Origin: Ferdinandcohnia sp047246645 | GTDB taxonomy: Bacteria > Bacillota > Bacilli > Bacillales > Bacillaceae_L | DNA length: 64,000 bases | Assembly (NCBI RefSeq): GCF_047246645.1 | Contig: NZ_JBFOKR010000009.1 | Span: 124,001 to 188,000, forward strand | Direction of reading: 5' to 3' | In this document: positions 43,393 through 52,029 of the stretch, in pieces | Position numbering within the stretch: the first letter of the stretch is position 1 | Layout of the letters: every line of letters begins with the position of its first letter | Position numbers and translations under genes: made by a program | The notes under the pieces: model-generated | Seen by the model: only the letters and a program-made list of their open reading frames with translations | The model's database searches: none | Told to the model about the DNA's origin: nothing

Positions 43393-43466
43393 TCTAGTTC
43401 ACTCCTGCAAATATTGTTGACACCAATACAGTATATGCTCTTGAGGATTGAACTATTCGAAAAAAA

Positions 43467-44609
43467 TTATTGATTTCTTGGTGGTCGCTTACCCCAAAAT
43501 TGATAATAATCTGTACGTATAAACCCATTAAACAGCTTTCGTTTTTTTGTTGCTGGTTTTCCATAAAATTGTTCGAATTCCGGATGAGAAGTTAACATGT
43601 AAACAGACCATGTTTCATATTTCCGCAGAGCTTCACCCATTTGCTTATACATTTGCTCGACCGCCTTTTTCTCGCCAAGACGTTCTCCATATGGCGGATT
43701 ACCTACTATAACACCATATTCTTTTGTAGTGGTAAAATCCTTTACCTGCATCTGCTTAAAGTTAACTATATCCCCAAAACCAGCTTCTTCTGCGTTATCC
43801 TTCGCAATTTGTATCATACGATGATCAATATCAAATCCGCTAATATCGAGTTCCTGATCGTAGTTCGCAAGGTCCTCAACCTCTTGTCGAGCTTCATCCC
43901 ATGCCTTTTTGCCAATCCAATCCCACTTTTCAGAGACAAAATCACGATTAAAGCCTGGTGCAATATTTTGTCCGATTAAGGCTGCCTCAATTGGAATGGT
44001 TCCTGAGCCACAAAAAGGATCTACAAATGGCTTGTCAGGGGTCCAATTAGTTAATAATACGAGAGTCGCTGCTAATGTTTCCTTTAAAGGAGCCTCACCT
44101 TGGCCAGCACGGTAACCACGTTTATGAAGTCCGACACCAGAACAGTCGATAGTGAGAGTAGCAATATCCTTATGTAGAGCAACTTCGATTCGGTATAATG
44201 GACCAGTTTCCTCAAACCATCCTGATGTCTTCTTATAGTATCTTTTCATGCTTTCAACTACTGCCTTTTTAACGATACTTTGACAGTCTGATACGCTAAA
44301 CAGCTGTGATTTCACCGATTTACCAATAACAGGAAACTCTCCGTTTTCAGGTATATAATCTCCCCAATTAATAGCTTTTGTTTTTTCAAAGAGTTCATCG
44401 AATGTCGTTGCCTTGAATTCGCCAACCTTCAGTTTTACACGATCCGCAGTGCGTAACCAAAGATTAGTTCGACAGATCGCCTTTTCATCTGCTTCAAATA
44501 TGACTTTTCCGTTTTCAACGGTACAATCATAACCTAGATCTTTAACTTCTTTTGCTACAAGAGCCTCAATTCCCATTGCAGCTGTTGCAATAAGTGTTAC
44601 TTTTCCCAT
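43467..44609 (-). CDS. ypsC: THUMP-domain RNA methyltransferase, YpsC
   Basis: A 380-residue protein. The N-terminal THUMP domain (about 1-160) binds RNA, and the Rossmann methyltransferase follows: PFVDPFCGSGTIPIEAALIG (motif for SAM) and IVGNPPYGERLGEK (NPPY catalytic motif). The family (RlmL N-terminal part/YpsC) makes N2-methylguanosine in 23S rRNA. A GTG at 44618 gives a longer frame, but the ATG at 44609 follows AGGGTGAAATTT at good spacing. The gene lies next to rnpB as in B. subtilis. Confidence 0.94.
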   Translation of the reverse strand: MGKVTLIATAAMGIEALVAKEVKDLGYDCTVENGKVIFEADEKAICRTNLWLRTADRVKLKVGEFKATTFDELFEKTKAINWGDYIPENGEFPVIGKSVKSQLFSVSDCQSIVKKAVVESMKRYYKKTSGWFEETGPLYRIEVALHKDIATLTIDCSGVGLHKRGYRAGQGEAPLKETLAATLVLLTNWTPDKPFVDPFCGSGTIPIEAALIGQNIAPGFNRDFVSEKWDWIGKKAWDEARQEVEDLANYDQELDISGFDIDHRMIQIAKDNAEEAGFGDIVNFKQMQVKDFTTTKEYGVIVGNPPYGERLGEKKAVEQMYKQMGEALRKYETWSVYMLTSHPEFEQFYGKPATKKRKLFNGFIRTDYYQFWGKRPPRNQ

Positions 44610-44734
44610 AAATTTCACCCTAACTATGTACTCAATTGTATATGTACAAGAATAAAGAAACTCTGTCAGTAAAGCAAGGACACATTCTTGTATAATATCA
44701 TTTTTAAAAACTTCATTTCCTTTTAGAATACAAA

Positions 44735-44756
44735 AAGCTCTCCGACTGGAGAGCTT
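44735..44756 (-). terminator. terminator of rnpB
   Basis: Minus strand AAGCTCTCC and GGAGAGCTT pair around a 4-base loop, then TTTTG. Confidence 0.88.
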
Positions 44757-44774
44757 CGTTACTATTCAGATATC

Positions 44775-45190
44775 ATTCATCAATAACGTTCTGTAAGCCA
44801 TGTTTTGTTCCTTCGTACTACAATCGGCGAAAAGCCTCGTACTCCGGTGGTAATCATCTATCTACAGACGGTAAACCCGTCTGTCCTTCTCTTCGTTCAT
44901 TTCCTAAGAGAAAGTGCCCCTACCATAATTTGGGTTTCTCGCTCGTGGGGTTTACCTCGTTCCACTCTTGTAATTTCTTACAAGACTCCGTCACTGTGGC
45001 ACTTTAAAGGTAGTCAAACCATATCCAAAGGACTTAGGTTTTTTCCCTGCCGTTAGCCCAGTAATACCAGACTACCCTAGCTTATTAATTGGCTAGGCAC
45101 GAACACTACGGACATCTCAGCCCGTGCGAGCATGGACTTTCCTCTGCAAAGCAAGTTTGCAGCGATTACCCGAACGTTATTAATGTGTGC
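44775..45190 (-). ncRNA. rnpB: RNase P RNA, type B
   Basis: On the minus strand the start AACGTTCGGGTAATCGCTGC, GAGGAAAGTCCATGCTCGCA, AGTGTTCGTGCCTAGC, GGTAAACCCCACGAGCGAGA, AACCCAAATTATGGTAGGGG, GTAGATAGATGATTACC and GAACAAAACATGGCTTACAG follow the order of B. subtilis type B RNase P RNA, the ribozyme that matures tRNA 5' ends. The boundaries are estimated from the promoter and the end of similarity. The frame in it (44805-45056) is not a gene. Confidence 0.97.
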
Positions 45191-45197
45191 ATGAATT

Positions 45198-45226
45198 AGT
45201 ATAGTAAAAATACAACACAATTGCAA
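45198..45226 (-). promoter_or_regulatory. rnpB promoter
   Basis: Minus strand TTGCAA (45226-45221), 17-base spacer, TATACT (45203-45198). The predicted start is about 45190. Confidence 0.7.
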
Positions 45227-45253
45227 TAGCATTGTTACTAGTAAATATTCACA

Positions 45254-45553
45254 TCAATCATATAATTTACTACCAAAGACATGCTTTTCCAAATTTGATA
45301 AACGCTTTAAGATATCAAAATTTGTTGTGCCTGTTTGCGTTTGTGGTTGTTTCTTAAATGAATCTTCCACTTGTCGTTTTAAACGAAGATTTTCTTGTTG
45401 TAATTCTTCAATTTCTTGATAAAACACTTCGTAATCTTTAATAATAGTATCTAAAAATTTATCAACTTCTTCTTGCTTATAGCCCTTCATGCCTGTTTTG
45501 AATTCTTTTTCTAAAATATCTTTAGCGGTTAATTTTATTTTGTCTGATAACAT
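45254..45553 (-). CDS. gpsB: cell-division protein GpsB
   Basis: A 99-residue DivIVA-like protein. LTAKDILEKEFKTGMKGYKQ followed by EEVDKFLDTIIKDYEVF is the N-terminal membrane/peptide-binding domain, then a coiled coil (QEIEELQQENLRLKRQVED) and a C-terminal trimerising end (NFDILKRLSNLEKHVFG). GpsB shuttles penicillin-binding proteins between septum and side wall and regulates division. The ATG at 45553 has GAGGTGAAAAGT; a GTG upstream is rejected. Confidence 0.97.
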   Translation of the reverse strand: MLSDKIKLTAKDILEKEFKTGMKGYKQEEVDKFLDTIIKDYEVFYQEIEELQQENLRLKRQVEDSFKKQPQTQTGTTNFDILKRLSNLEKHVFGSKLYD

Positions 45554-45791
45554 ACTTTTCACCTCGATACACTTTCCCCATTATTCCTATTCTATTTTTT
45601 CAAAAATTTCTTAGATTGTCAATTTATCTTTCTGTAGAGTTCTTTGTTTTCTCTTGTGAGAATGAAAAATTGATTTGAGCTTTCATTTGATTTGAAAATA
45701 TCTACCTTGAATCCACTAAAGATGAGGAAATGCTTTTTCTTTTTGGGAACACCAAGCATTCTTCAGTAGATTCTGTTGAATAAAGCAATAA

Positions 45792-46352
45792 TCAAAAATC
45801 ATTGTTCGCAAGTTGTTCTTCCTCAACAATTGTTTGAAGGTCGTATCCATTTATAGTTATTAATTCATAGTCACCGTTCTCAGCTCTTTTTTTGGCATCT
45901 GCATATATATATTTTGGACTGCCTTCATTTTCTTCATCATATAAAACTAAAAGTCCGTCACTTTTTTCAAGGAAAAATGTATTTTTCAAACGGAACTGTG
46001 ATGGATTATCATATTTTCGATTTGTAATGCTATTAATATAATCCGCCTGTGACAAAATAAATTGGTAATACTCCTTATTCGTTTCATTCCAATTTTCTTC
46101 TTGATCTAAGAATGGTGTGATAACAGCCAACTTAAGTTCTGGATATAATTCCTGCAGTTCATATGAAACTTCTGCCCCCCATAATTCAACCCCTAACTGG
46201 CCGCTAATGATTACCCATTCAAGTCCTTCTTCCAGAAGAGGTATGAGCTGTTTTCTTAATGCCGTTTTTATATATCCTACTCCTGGATGGTTCTGTCCAA
46301 ATATTCCGAGTTCAAATGGCTTATATCCTGTAATCGCTAGTACCTTTATCAT
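45792..46352 (-). CDS. ypsA: SLOG family protein YpsA
   Basis: A 186-residue Rossmann-like SLOG/DUF1273 protein. KVLAITGYKPFELGIF begins it, with WVIISGQLGVELWGAEVSYE near residues 47-66 (nucleotide-ligand loop) and SDGLLVLYDEENEGSPKYIY near 135-154. In B. subtilis YpsA affects cell division and filament formation when overproduced. The ATG at 46352 follows AAGGAGTATGGA; a longer frame to 46376 is rejected. Its neighbour gpsB is also a division gene. Confidence 0.95.
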   Translation of the reverse strand: MIKVLAITGYKPFELGIFGQNHPGVGYIKTALRKQLIPLLEEGLEWVIISGQLGVELWGAEVSYELQELYPELKLAVITPFLDQEENWNETNKEYYQFILSQADYINSITNRKYDNPSQFRLKNTFFLEKSDGLLVLYDEENEGSPKYIYADAKKRAENGDYELITINGYDLQTIVEEEQLANNDF

Positions 46353-46477
46353 TCCATACTCCTTATCCTTTTGCATTTTTGGAATATTGAAGTTTTAAAT
46401 GTTCTCAAAAATTATGTAGATCGAAATATACAAAACCTTGAATGGCTTTTGCTTTCCAAAAAATCACAAGTAAGTAA

Positions 46478-46502
46478 AACAGGAACTTATACAGTTCCTG
46501 TT
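46478..46502 (-). terminator. terminator after cotD
   Basis: AACAGGAACT and AGTTCCTGTT pair around a 5-base loop; minus-strand sequence after it is TTACTTACTTG. It lies about 55 bases beyond the cotD stop. Confidence 0.6.
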
Positions 46503-46555
46503 GTCTTTACACTATTTGTCTTACTTACATTTCTGCTCATAACAACTAACTTCTT

Positions 46556-46792
46556 TTATCTACCAAAGAATGGCCCCGGTGGTCTTACTCCACAATTAAA
46601 GTGTTGATGTGAAACTTCATTTGCTACAGACTCCGTGTGTGGATAATAGTGCATATGCTGGTACATATGATGATTTACATGTTGAGTATGTGATGGATGA
46701 ATGTGTGGCACAATTGTTGTTTGACAGTGATGCTGAACACAGCATCTTGTTGGATGAACAATAGGTTGCATTACATGTGGTCTTCCATTCAT
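46556..46792 (-). CDS. cotD: spore coat protein CotD
   Basis: A 78-residue His-, Pro- and Cys-rich protein (RCCVQHHCQTTIVPHIHPSH), ending in GVRPPGPFFGR. This matches B. subtilis CotD in composition and in place next to ypsA. CotD is an inner-coat component made in the mother cell late in sporulation. The ATG follows AGGAGATATAAAAA. No promoter could be picked out by eye. Confidence 0.92.
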   Translation of the reverse strand: MNGRPHVMQPIVHPTRCCVQHHCQTTIVPHIHPSHTQHVNHHMYQHMHYYPHTESVANEVSHQHFNCGVRPPGPFFGR

Positions 46793-46877
46793 TTTTTATA
46801 TCTCCTTTCCTTCATCTGCTTTCACTAATAGCCTATGAAGGAAGGTAGATACATGTACTAATCAAAACACCTATTTT

Positions 46878-46976
46878 TTATGAAAAAAAGGCATACGAGC
46901 CATCACGAATTCCTGAAAGTAATAAGACAATTAATCCTAGGACAACAAAGTAAAGAAATAAGATCTTCTTATACAT
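46878..46976 (-). CDS. tiny membrane protein, 32 residues
   Basis: ATG 46976 preceded by GGAGAGGGAAATCAA. One transmembrane helix (KILFLYFVVLGLIVLLLSG) and a short end IRDGSYAFFS. Too small to assign; a good ribosome binding site and clean hydrophobic segment support it being real. Confidence 0.55.
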   Translation of the reverse strand: MYKKILFLYFVVLGLIVLLLSGIRDGSYAFFS

Positions 46977-47124
46977 TTGATTTCCCTCTCCATCTAAAAT
47001 AATATATCTTTACACAAAACATTATTTTACATGGTATTACAATGTTCTACAATGACAAATGAAGGAAGGAACAAAAGTTCACAATATCGACAAACTTTCG
47101 CGCGAAAAACCACTAATCCTGCGC

Positions 47125-48402
47125 TTACCCGGGTAATATTTTCTTACTATTCCGAAGTTTTCTAGCTAGTCTTGTAATCCTCTTTTCAAGATCCTCTCCT
47201 TTTGAGTCAGTTTTGCTATTATCTTTGTAGCTACTTTTCCATTTTATGAAGGCACTTTGCGCAAAATTCCTTGCTCTCTCATAATCTTTTTCATGATGTT
47301 CATAGAACTTTGCTAATTCGATACTAGCTGTTATGAAGTCCTTCTCACTTCCGGTTTCAGCAACATGTTGAAAAAGTTCAATTGCATCATCTAACTTTCT
47401 CTGTTTTTTATATAGAAAGGCTAGTGCAAGCTTGGCTTTGCTTTCATCCACTTGTTTATTTTCGACAACTTTTTCATATAACTTTTCTGCTCTTGCCGTT
47501 TCACCCAATGCCTCTAACCATCTAGCAACCTCGTAGGTTTCTGAGTTTTCGTTATTTTGCTGTGATAAGACTACAACACCTGACAAATGTATATACAATG
47601 TTATAAGTGAAAGGATATCAATTTCATTATGTTTCATTACTCCAAAAATCCCATCTGGAAGCTTATTTTCAACATAATCAAAATATAGGATAGGTGCTAA
47701 ATATCCTGGAACATCATCTTCTCTTGTTATTTCCAAAATGTGTTTTTCGACATTTGCTAACCTTACTGATTCTAGTTTGTTTTTCCATAGCCGTCTAGCA
47801 GCATGATATAGATCAAAATGGCCAAAGTCAGGTAGCTTAGGGAGCGAATCCCGAATTAGTGTATGTCTTGTTTTAACTTGCGGCCAATCAAATGATTTTC
47901 CGTTATATGTGACAAGTGTAGTATAATCGACACTTGATAAAAAACTTTGGTATAATGCAATTTCTGCACCTGGATTAGGTAAAAAATGCTGAGTTAGAAT
48001 AACCTTGTCATTTTTTACTCTTGCATGACCTAACAAAAATATTGTATTTCCAGTGCCGCCCCCTAGCCCAGTTGTTTCAGTATCAAAAAAGAAAAGATCT
48101 GAAGCTTTATGTCCTTTAGAGGATAAAGGGTGCTTTATCTCAGAAGAATTCCACATATCAACAACATCATTTAATTTCGAAAAATGATATAGACCGTGTA
48201 GATAATCTAATGGGTACTCCACTGTCCTTACAAAGCAGTAAGATCCCTCAAAGTAGAATGGCTTTGCGCCAAATTCCTCCCATTTTTCTAAATAAGGAAT
48301 CTCATTATTGTCTACATGTAACACAGCTGGTTCTACTTCTGCTTTTACTTCTTCCTTTACAATATGACTTTTTAAACGATTAAGTTTACCCTTTAACGAC
48401 AT
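47125..48402 (-). CDS. mrfB: DnaQ-like exonuclease MrfB with TPR-like tail
   Basis: A 425-residue protein. FFDTETTGLGGGTGNTIFLL near residue 105 is the DEDD exonuclease Exo I motif, VTYNGKSFDWPQVKTRH the Exo II motif with Asp, and KHNEIDILSLITLY the Exo III motif. The C-terminal 130 residues have helical repeats (ARAEKLYEKVVENK, DDAIELFQHVAETG). B. subtilis MrfB (YprB) works with MrfA in a UvrABC-independent excision pathway for mitomycin C damage. The gene begins 27 bases after mrfA ends and has AGGAG upstream. Confidence 0.94.
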   Translation of the reverse strand: MSLKGKLNRLKSHIVKEEVKAEVEPAVLHVDNNEIPYLEKWEEFGAKPFYFEGSYCFVRTVEYPLDYLHGLYHFSKLNDVVDMWNSSEIKHPLSSKGHKASDLFFFDTETTGLGGGTGNTIFLLGHARVKNDKVILTQHFLPNPGAEIALYQSFLSSVDYTTLVTYNGKSFDWPQVKTRHTLIRDSLPKLPDFGHFDLYHAARRLWKNKLESVRLANVEKHILEITREDDVPGYLAPILYFDYVENKLPDGIFGVMKHNEIDILSLITLYIHLSGVVVLSQQNNENSETYEVARWLEALGETARAEKLYEKVVENKQVDESKAKLALAFLYKKQRKLDDAIELFQHVAETGSEKDFITASIELAKFYEHHEKDYERARNFAQSAFIKWKSSYKDNSKTDSKGEDLEKRITRLARKLRNSKKILPG

Positions 48403-48429
48403 AATTGAAGCTCCTAACTTTTCCGTTTG

Positions 48430-50718
48430 TTACGCGGGCTTATTAGTACCTTGCTTTAATTTGGTTATCAGTGTAAGTGCGTCTGTTTTTGCTCGTTCGT
48501 GAAGTACATCTGTTCCTATACATGACGGGCAGCCAGATTCACACGCACAGCTAAGAATCATTTCTTCTGACTCTGTGAGAAGTCGTTCCATGATTTCATA
48601 TACCTTTTCGCTTAATCCAATTCCTCCTGGATAGCGATCATATAAAAAGATAGTAGGCTGTTCATTATGTGCAGCCTTGACTTGAGGTACAACGTGTAGA
48701 TCTGAAGGATCACACATTGTTAATAATGGAGCAACATGTTTAAGGACATTTGCTACCCCAACAAGTCCTTCTTCGATTCTTTGTTCACTGATACCCTCTA
48801 GTTCACTCTTTTGTAAGCTAATCCAGGCTGAAGATGTATGAAGTTCTTCTTCTGGCAAATGAATAGGCCCTGAACCTATGTTTTCGTGTGTTTCAAATTT
48901 AATTTTTTTGAATATTGTAGCCATGGCTTGAACGGAAACATCTCCGAAAGCAATCTCTATTGTATCTTTTGTTCTTTGTTTATCAACCTCTAATACCTTT
49001 AACTGTACTGCAAGGTTTGCATCTGTAAAATAATCAACATCTACTTCCCGCACGAAAGCTTTCTTTTCTTCCCAATCCAGTTTTTCGACTTGATATTGGA
49101 CTCCTTGGTGCAGGTAGATTGCCTCATCGTGTAATAGCGTCATTGCACTAAAACGATCCATCTCTCCTATCACCTTAACTGCTGCAATATCAGATTGATC
49201 AATTATAACAACATTTTCCTGTGATGCTGAACGTAAACTAATGTTATGTGCCGGGAAAGAATCATTCATCCAGTACCATTTATCACCGTTTTGATGTAGA
49301 ACACGTTCCTCTGTTAAGAACTCTAAAATATCTTCTAAATCCAGTTCACCAAATGTATCTCCCTGTTTAAACGGAAGTTCATATGCTGCGCATTTAATAT
49401 GATCGATTAAAATGACAAGATTATTGGGATTAATTCTTGCTGTTTCAGGATTACGACTGAAGAAATAAGTCGGATTTTGAATCATATATTGATCCAAAGG
49501 GTTAGAACTGGCAACCATAAAAATCACGGCTTCACCTTGACGTCTTCCTGCTCTTCCAGCTTGCTGCCAAGCGCTTGCAATCGTCCCTGGATAGCCAGTC
49601 ATGATACAAACCTGCAGTTGTCCAATATCGACACCGAGCTCAAGTGCGTTCGTAGAGACAACTCCATAAATATCTCCATTTCGCAACCCCTGTTCAATCT
49701 CACGCCTTTGTTTTGGCAAATATCCTCCACGGTATCCTCTAATTGCTTTTTGGCCCAGCTTGTGTTTAATCAGTTCTTGTAAATAAGTTAGTATTATTTC
49801 AACTCTCACCCTACTCCTAGCAAAAACAATTGTTTGGATTTTATTTTTCAAGAATTCGCTTGCTAATCTTCTAACCTCTAAGGTTGCACTTCTTCTAATA
49901 TTAAGTGGTTTATTTACAATTGGAGGATTATAAAACACAAAGTGTTTCTTCCCTGTTGGGGCTCCATTATTTTCTATGAGTTCCATTTTTGTTCCCGTTA
50001 AGTTTTCAGCCAATTCCTTTGGATTTGCAATTGTTGCAGAAGTACACATGAAAATTGGATTACTGCCATAGAACTCACAGATTCTCTTTAATCGTCGAAT
50101 TACGTTTGCTACGTGACTACCAAACACACCACGATATGTATGTAGTTCGTCTATCACAATGTATTGGAGATTTTCAAACAGAGATACCCATTTTGTATGG
50201 TGTGGAAGGATAGCTGAGTGGAGCATATCTGGATTTGTAATCACAATATGCCCTGCTTTACGAACCTTTTGTCTGATATTTGCAGGAGTATCACCATCAT
50301 ACGTATAACTATTAATTGCAACGCCCATCTCTTCAATTATTTCATTTAGTTCACTTTTTTGATCCTGAGCTAACGCTTTTGTAGGAAACAAATATAATGC
50401 TCGAGCCTGATCATTTTCGATAATTTTCTGAAGAACAGGTAGGTTATAACATAATGTTTTTCCAGAGGCAGTTGGCGTAACAGCAACGAAATTTTGCCCT
50501 TTTTTCGTTGTTTCGTACGCTAAGTGCTGGTGAGTATATAACTGTTGAATTCCTCTTCTATGTAAGGCTTCTTTTAACCTATTATCTATTGAATTTGGCA
50601 TTTTTACTGTTTTAGCCGATGTAGCCTCTATTGTGTGCCAATGAACAATGTTTTCTGCATATTTTGGATTTTCTCGCACAATATCAATTACTTCTTGAAT
50701 GTTTTTCCGAAAGTTCAT
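48430..50718 (-). CDS. mrfA: DEAD/DEAH helicase MrfA
   Basis: A 762-residue helicase. Motif I is VAVTPTASGKTLCYNLPVLQ near 78, motif II IVIDELHTYRG near 190 (DELH variant of DExH), and C-terminal motifs are VSTNALELGVDIG and AGRAGRRQGEAV. Four Cys near the end (SCACESGCPSCIG) form the DUF1998/MrfA zinc cluster. B. subtilis MrfA (YprA) unwinds 3'-5' and acts with MrfB in mitomycin C repair. The start follows GAGGTGATGAAAA. A LexA-like site lies upstream. Confidence 0.95.
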   Translation of the reverse strand: MNFRKNIQEVIDIVRENPKYAENIVHWHTIEATSAKTVKMPNSIDNRLKEALHRRGIQQLYTHQHLAYETTKKGQNFVAVTPTASGKTLCYNLPVLQKIIENDQARALYLFPTKALAQDQKSELNEIIEEMGVAINSYTYDGDTPANIRQKVRKAGHIVITNPDMLHSAILPHHTKWVSLFENLQYIVIDELHTYRGVFGSHVANVIRRLKRICEFYGSNPIFMCTSATIANPKELAENLTGTKMELIENNGAPTGKKHFVFYNPPIVNKPLNIRRSATLEVRRLASEFLKNKIQTIVFARSRVRVEIILTYLQELIKHKLGQKAIRGYRGGYLPKQRREIEQGLRNGDIYGVVSTNALELGVDIGQLQVCIMTGYPGTIASAWQQAGRAGRRQGEAVIFMVASSNPLDQYMIQNPTYFFSRNPETARINPNNLVILIDHIKCAAYELPFKQGDTFGELDLEDILEFLTEERVLHQNGDKWYWMNDSFPAHNISLRSASQENVVIIDQSDIAAVKVIGEMDRFSAMTLLHDEAIYLHQGVQYQVEKLDWEEKKAFVREVDVDYFTDANLAVQLKVLEVDKQRTKDTIEIAFGDVSVQAMATIFKKIKFETHENIGSGPIHLPEEELHTSSAWISLQKSELEGISEQRIEEGLVGVANVLKHVAPLLTMCDPSDLHVVPQVKAAHNEQPTIFLYDRYPGGIGLSEKVYEIMERLLTESEEMILSCACESGCPSCIGTDVLHERAKTDALTLITKLKQGTNKPA

Positions 50719-50753
50719 TTTTCATCACCTCAGATTTCTACTATTCATTTTAC

Positions 50754-50767
50754 AGAATAAACGTTCG
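50754..50767 (-). promoter_or_regulatory. LexA-like site before mrfA
   Basis: Minus strand CGAAC, four bases, ATTCT, against the Bacillus LexA consensus CGAAC-N4-GTTCG; eight of ten half-site positions fit loosely. It lies 36 bases before the ATG, near a possible TAAAAT -10 box. Weak alone. Confidence 0.3.
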
Positions 50768-50845
50768 TTTTTGAAGTGATTTAGTAGAAAGTATAGTTGG
50801 TATTTTTTGCGTTAGGGATACCAACAAGTTATAGGTAAACAAAAA

Positions 50846-50873
50846 AAGGGCTGACACTAAAATAGTGAGCCCT
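50846..50873 (-). terminator. terminator of the GNAT gene at 50.9 kb
   Basis: Minus strand AAGGGCTCACT and AGTG-tc-AGCCCTT pair around a 5-base loop with a small bulge, followed by TTTTTTT. It begins just after the stop codon. Confidence 0.9.
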
Positions 50874-50878
50874 TACTG

Positions 50879-51754
50879 TTAAGCTTGTGATGTAATTGGG
50901 TGTTTAAAATGTTCAGGTAATACTATCTCCTTCTTAAATCGCACAAATAAAACTTCATCTCCATGATAAATGCCTTTCTCTACATGATTTTGTCTGTCAA
51001 CTGTGAAATGAAAGAAGATCTTTTTTTGTTCTGGTGTAATAGATTCTAAAATATTTTGTAAGTTCACTTCTTTTTTAGATATAATATCAAAAATATGAAT
51101 ACAACCCTTAGTTGCTTGGAAAATGATAATGATATCCTGTTCAGGTAAATAATAGATATCATTTGGAAACGCATATAAACAATAAAATTGTAGCAGTTCC
51201 TTAGTATTTACGGCTCCAAACTCCCTCGAAGTGGGAATTCTATCTTTCGCAAAATCATAAATAAATTGACGGTCTATCACACTTTCTACATTTAGCTTTT
51301 GAAGTGCTCCTACATTTTTTGTTAGTGGAATGAACTCTAATTCGTACTGTGTTTCTTGAAGGATATTAAACCCAAATTTCGGATAAAAATCTAGAACTGT
51401 TTTGTTAGCAAATAAATACATCATGTCATATGTACTTTCATAAGTTTCCATTACCATATTCATAAGTTTACGAGAAAGACCTTTATTACGGTACTCGGGA
51501 TGAGTCATAACTGTTCCTATTTGAATTCCTTTTATAATTTGATTATTAATAACTAAGTCAATTAGATTAACAGATACATTAGCTATAACTTTATTTTGAG
51601 AAACAAATGAAAATGGAATGTATTTATCTGTCCAGTAACCCGCTTCGTACCATTTTTCAAAGTTGATTCCAAAAGTTTGGAAAGCTAAATCGTTAAAACT
51701 TTTTCTAAGTTGATTATTATTACGATATTCTTTTATAAAAACTATATCTTCCAT
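50879..51754 (-). CDS. GNAT family N-acetyltransferase, Eis-like
   Basis: A 291-residue protein with an N-terminal GNAT domain: GIQIGTVMTHPEYRNKGLSR holds the acetyl-CoA loop and MYLFANKTVLDFYPKFGFNI motif B. The C-terminal half (150-290) is a second, sterol-carrier-like or GNAT-like part. This two-part build is that of larger COG4552-type acetyltransferases; the acceptor is unknown. The ATG at 51754 follows AGAGGGGGGAATTAT; a longer frame to 51805 is rejected. Confidence 0.82.
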   Translation of the reverse strand: MEDIVFIKEYRNNNQLRKSFNDLAFQTFGINFEKWYEAGYWTDKYIPFSFVSQNKVIANVSVNLIDLVINNQIIKGIQIGTVMTHPEYRNKGLSRKLMNMVMETYESTYDMMYLFANKTVLDFYPKFGFNILQETQYELEFIPLTKNVGALQKLNVESVIDRQFIYDFAKDRIPTSREFGAVNTKELLQFYCLYAFPNDIYYLPEQDIIIIFQATKGCIHIFDIISKKEVNLQNILESITPEQKKIFFHFTVDRQNHVEKGIYHGDEVLFVRFKKEIVLPEHFKHPITSQA

Positions 51755-51850
51755 ATAATTCCCCCCTCTTATATAGTAACTATCTTTTTCACCTTTGTGT
51801 AACATTTTTCCAAGGCAACATATTTTAGAACAGCAAAAGAAACAGCAAGT

Positions 51851-51882
51851 ATTATTAAATCAACTATATTTGATTTAATAAT
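51851..51882 (+). promoter_or_regulatory. ArsR-like operator A, 13-bp perfect inverted repeat
   Basis: ATTATTAAATCAA (51851-51863) and TTGATTTAATAAT (51870-51882) are perfect inverted repeats around CTATAT. The ATCAA...TTGAT half-site is that of ArsR/SmtB repressors. The right arm runs into the -35 box of the next feature. Confidence 0.7.
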
Positions 51883-51910
51883 TGACACAGGTAAATACTG
51901 GGTGTAAGAT
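51882..51910 (+). promoter_or_regulatory. promoter of the permease gene
   Basis: TTGACA (51882-51887), 17-base spacer, TAAGAT (51905-51910). The first operator overlaps the -35 box and the second sits at the predicted start, so binding would block polymerase. Confidence 0.75.
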
Positions 51911-51916
51911 TAATTC

Positions 51917-51932
51917 ATCAAATATTTTTGAT
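51917..51932 (+). promoter_or_regulatory. ArsR-like operator B
   Basis: ATCAAATATTTTTGAT: inverted ATCAAA and TTTGAT around TATT, at the predicted transcription start. Confidence 0.65.
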
Positions 51933-51982
51933 TTAAAGAAAGTATCTCTTTTTTCTTCTCAATAGAGTATCTCGCACTTAAT

Positions 51983-51998
51983 ATCAAATATTTTTGAT
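51983..51998 (+). promoter_or_regulatory. ArsR-like operator C
   Basis: ATCAAATATTTTTGAT again, identical to operator B, 66 bases downstream and about 30 bases before the ATG. Confidence 0.6.
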
Positions 51999-52029
51999 TT
52001 ATCAACTTAATATCAAGGAGGAAGTATTC

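Noticed and set aside
44805..45056. 83-residue frame on the plus strand
   Set aside because: It lies wholly inside the RNase P RNA gene.
46371..46607. Plus-strand frame of 78 residues with a hydrophobic stretch next to cotD
   Set aside because: It runs through a terminator hairpin and the end of cotD on the other strand, and has no convincing ribosome binding site.
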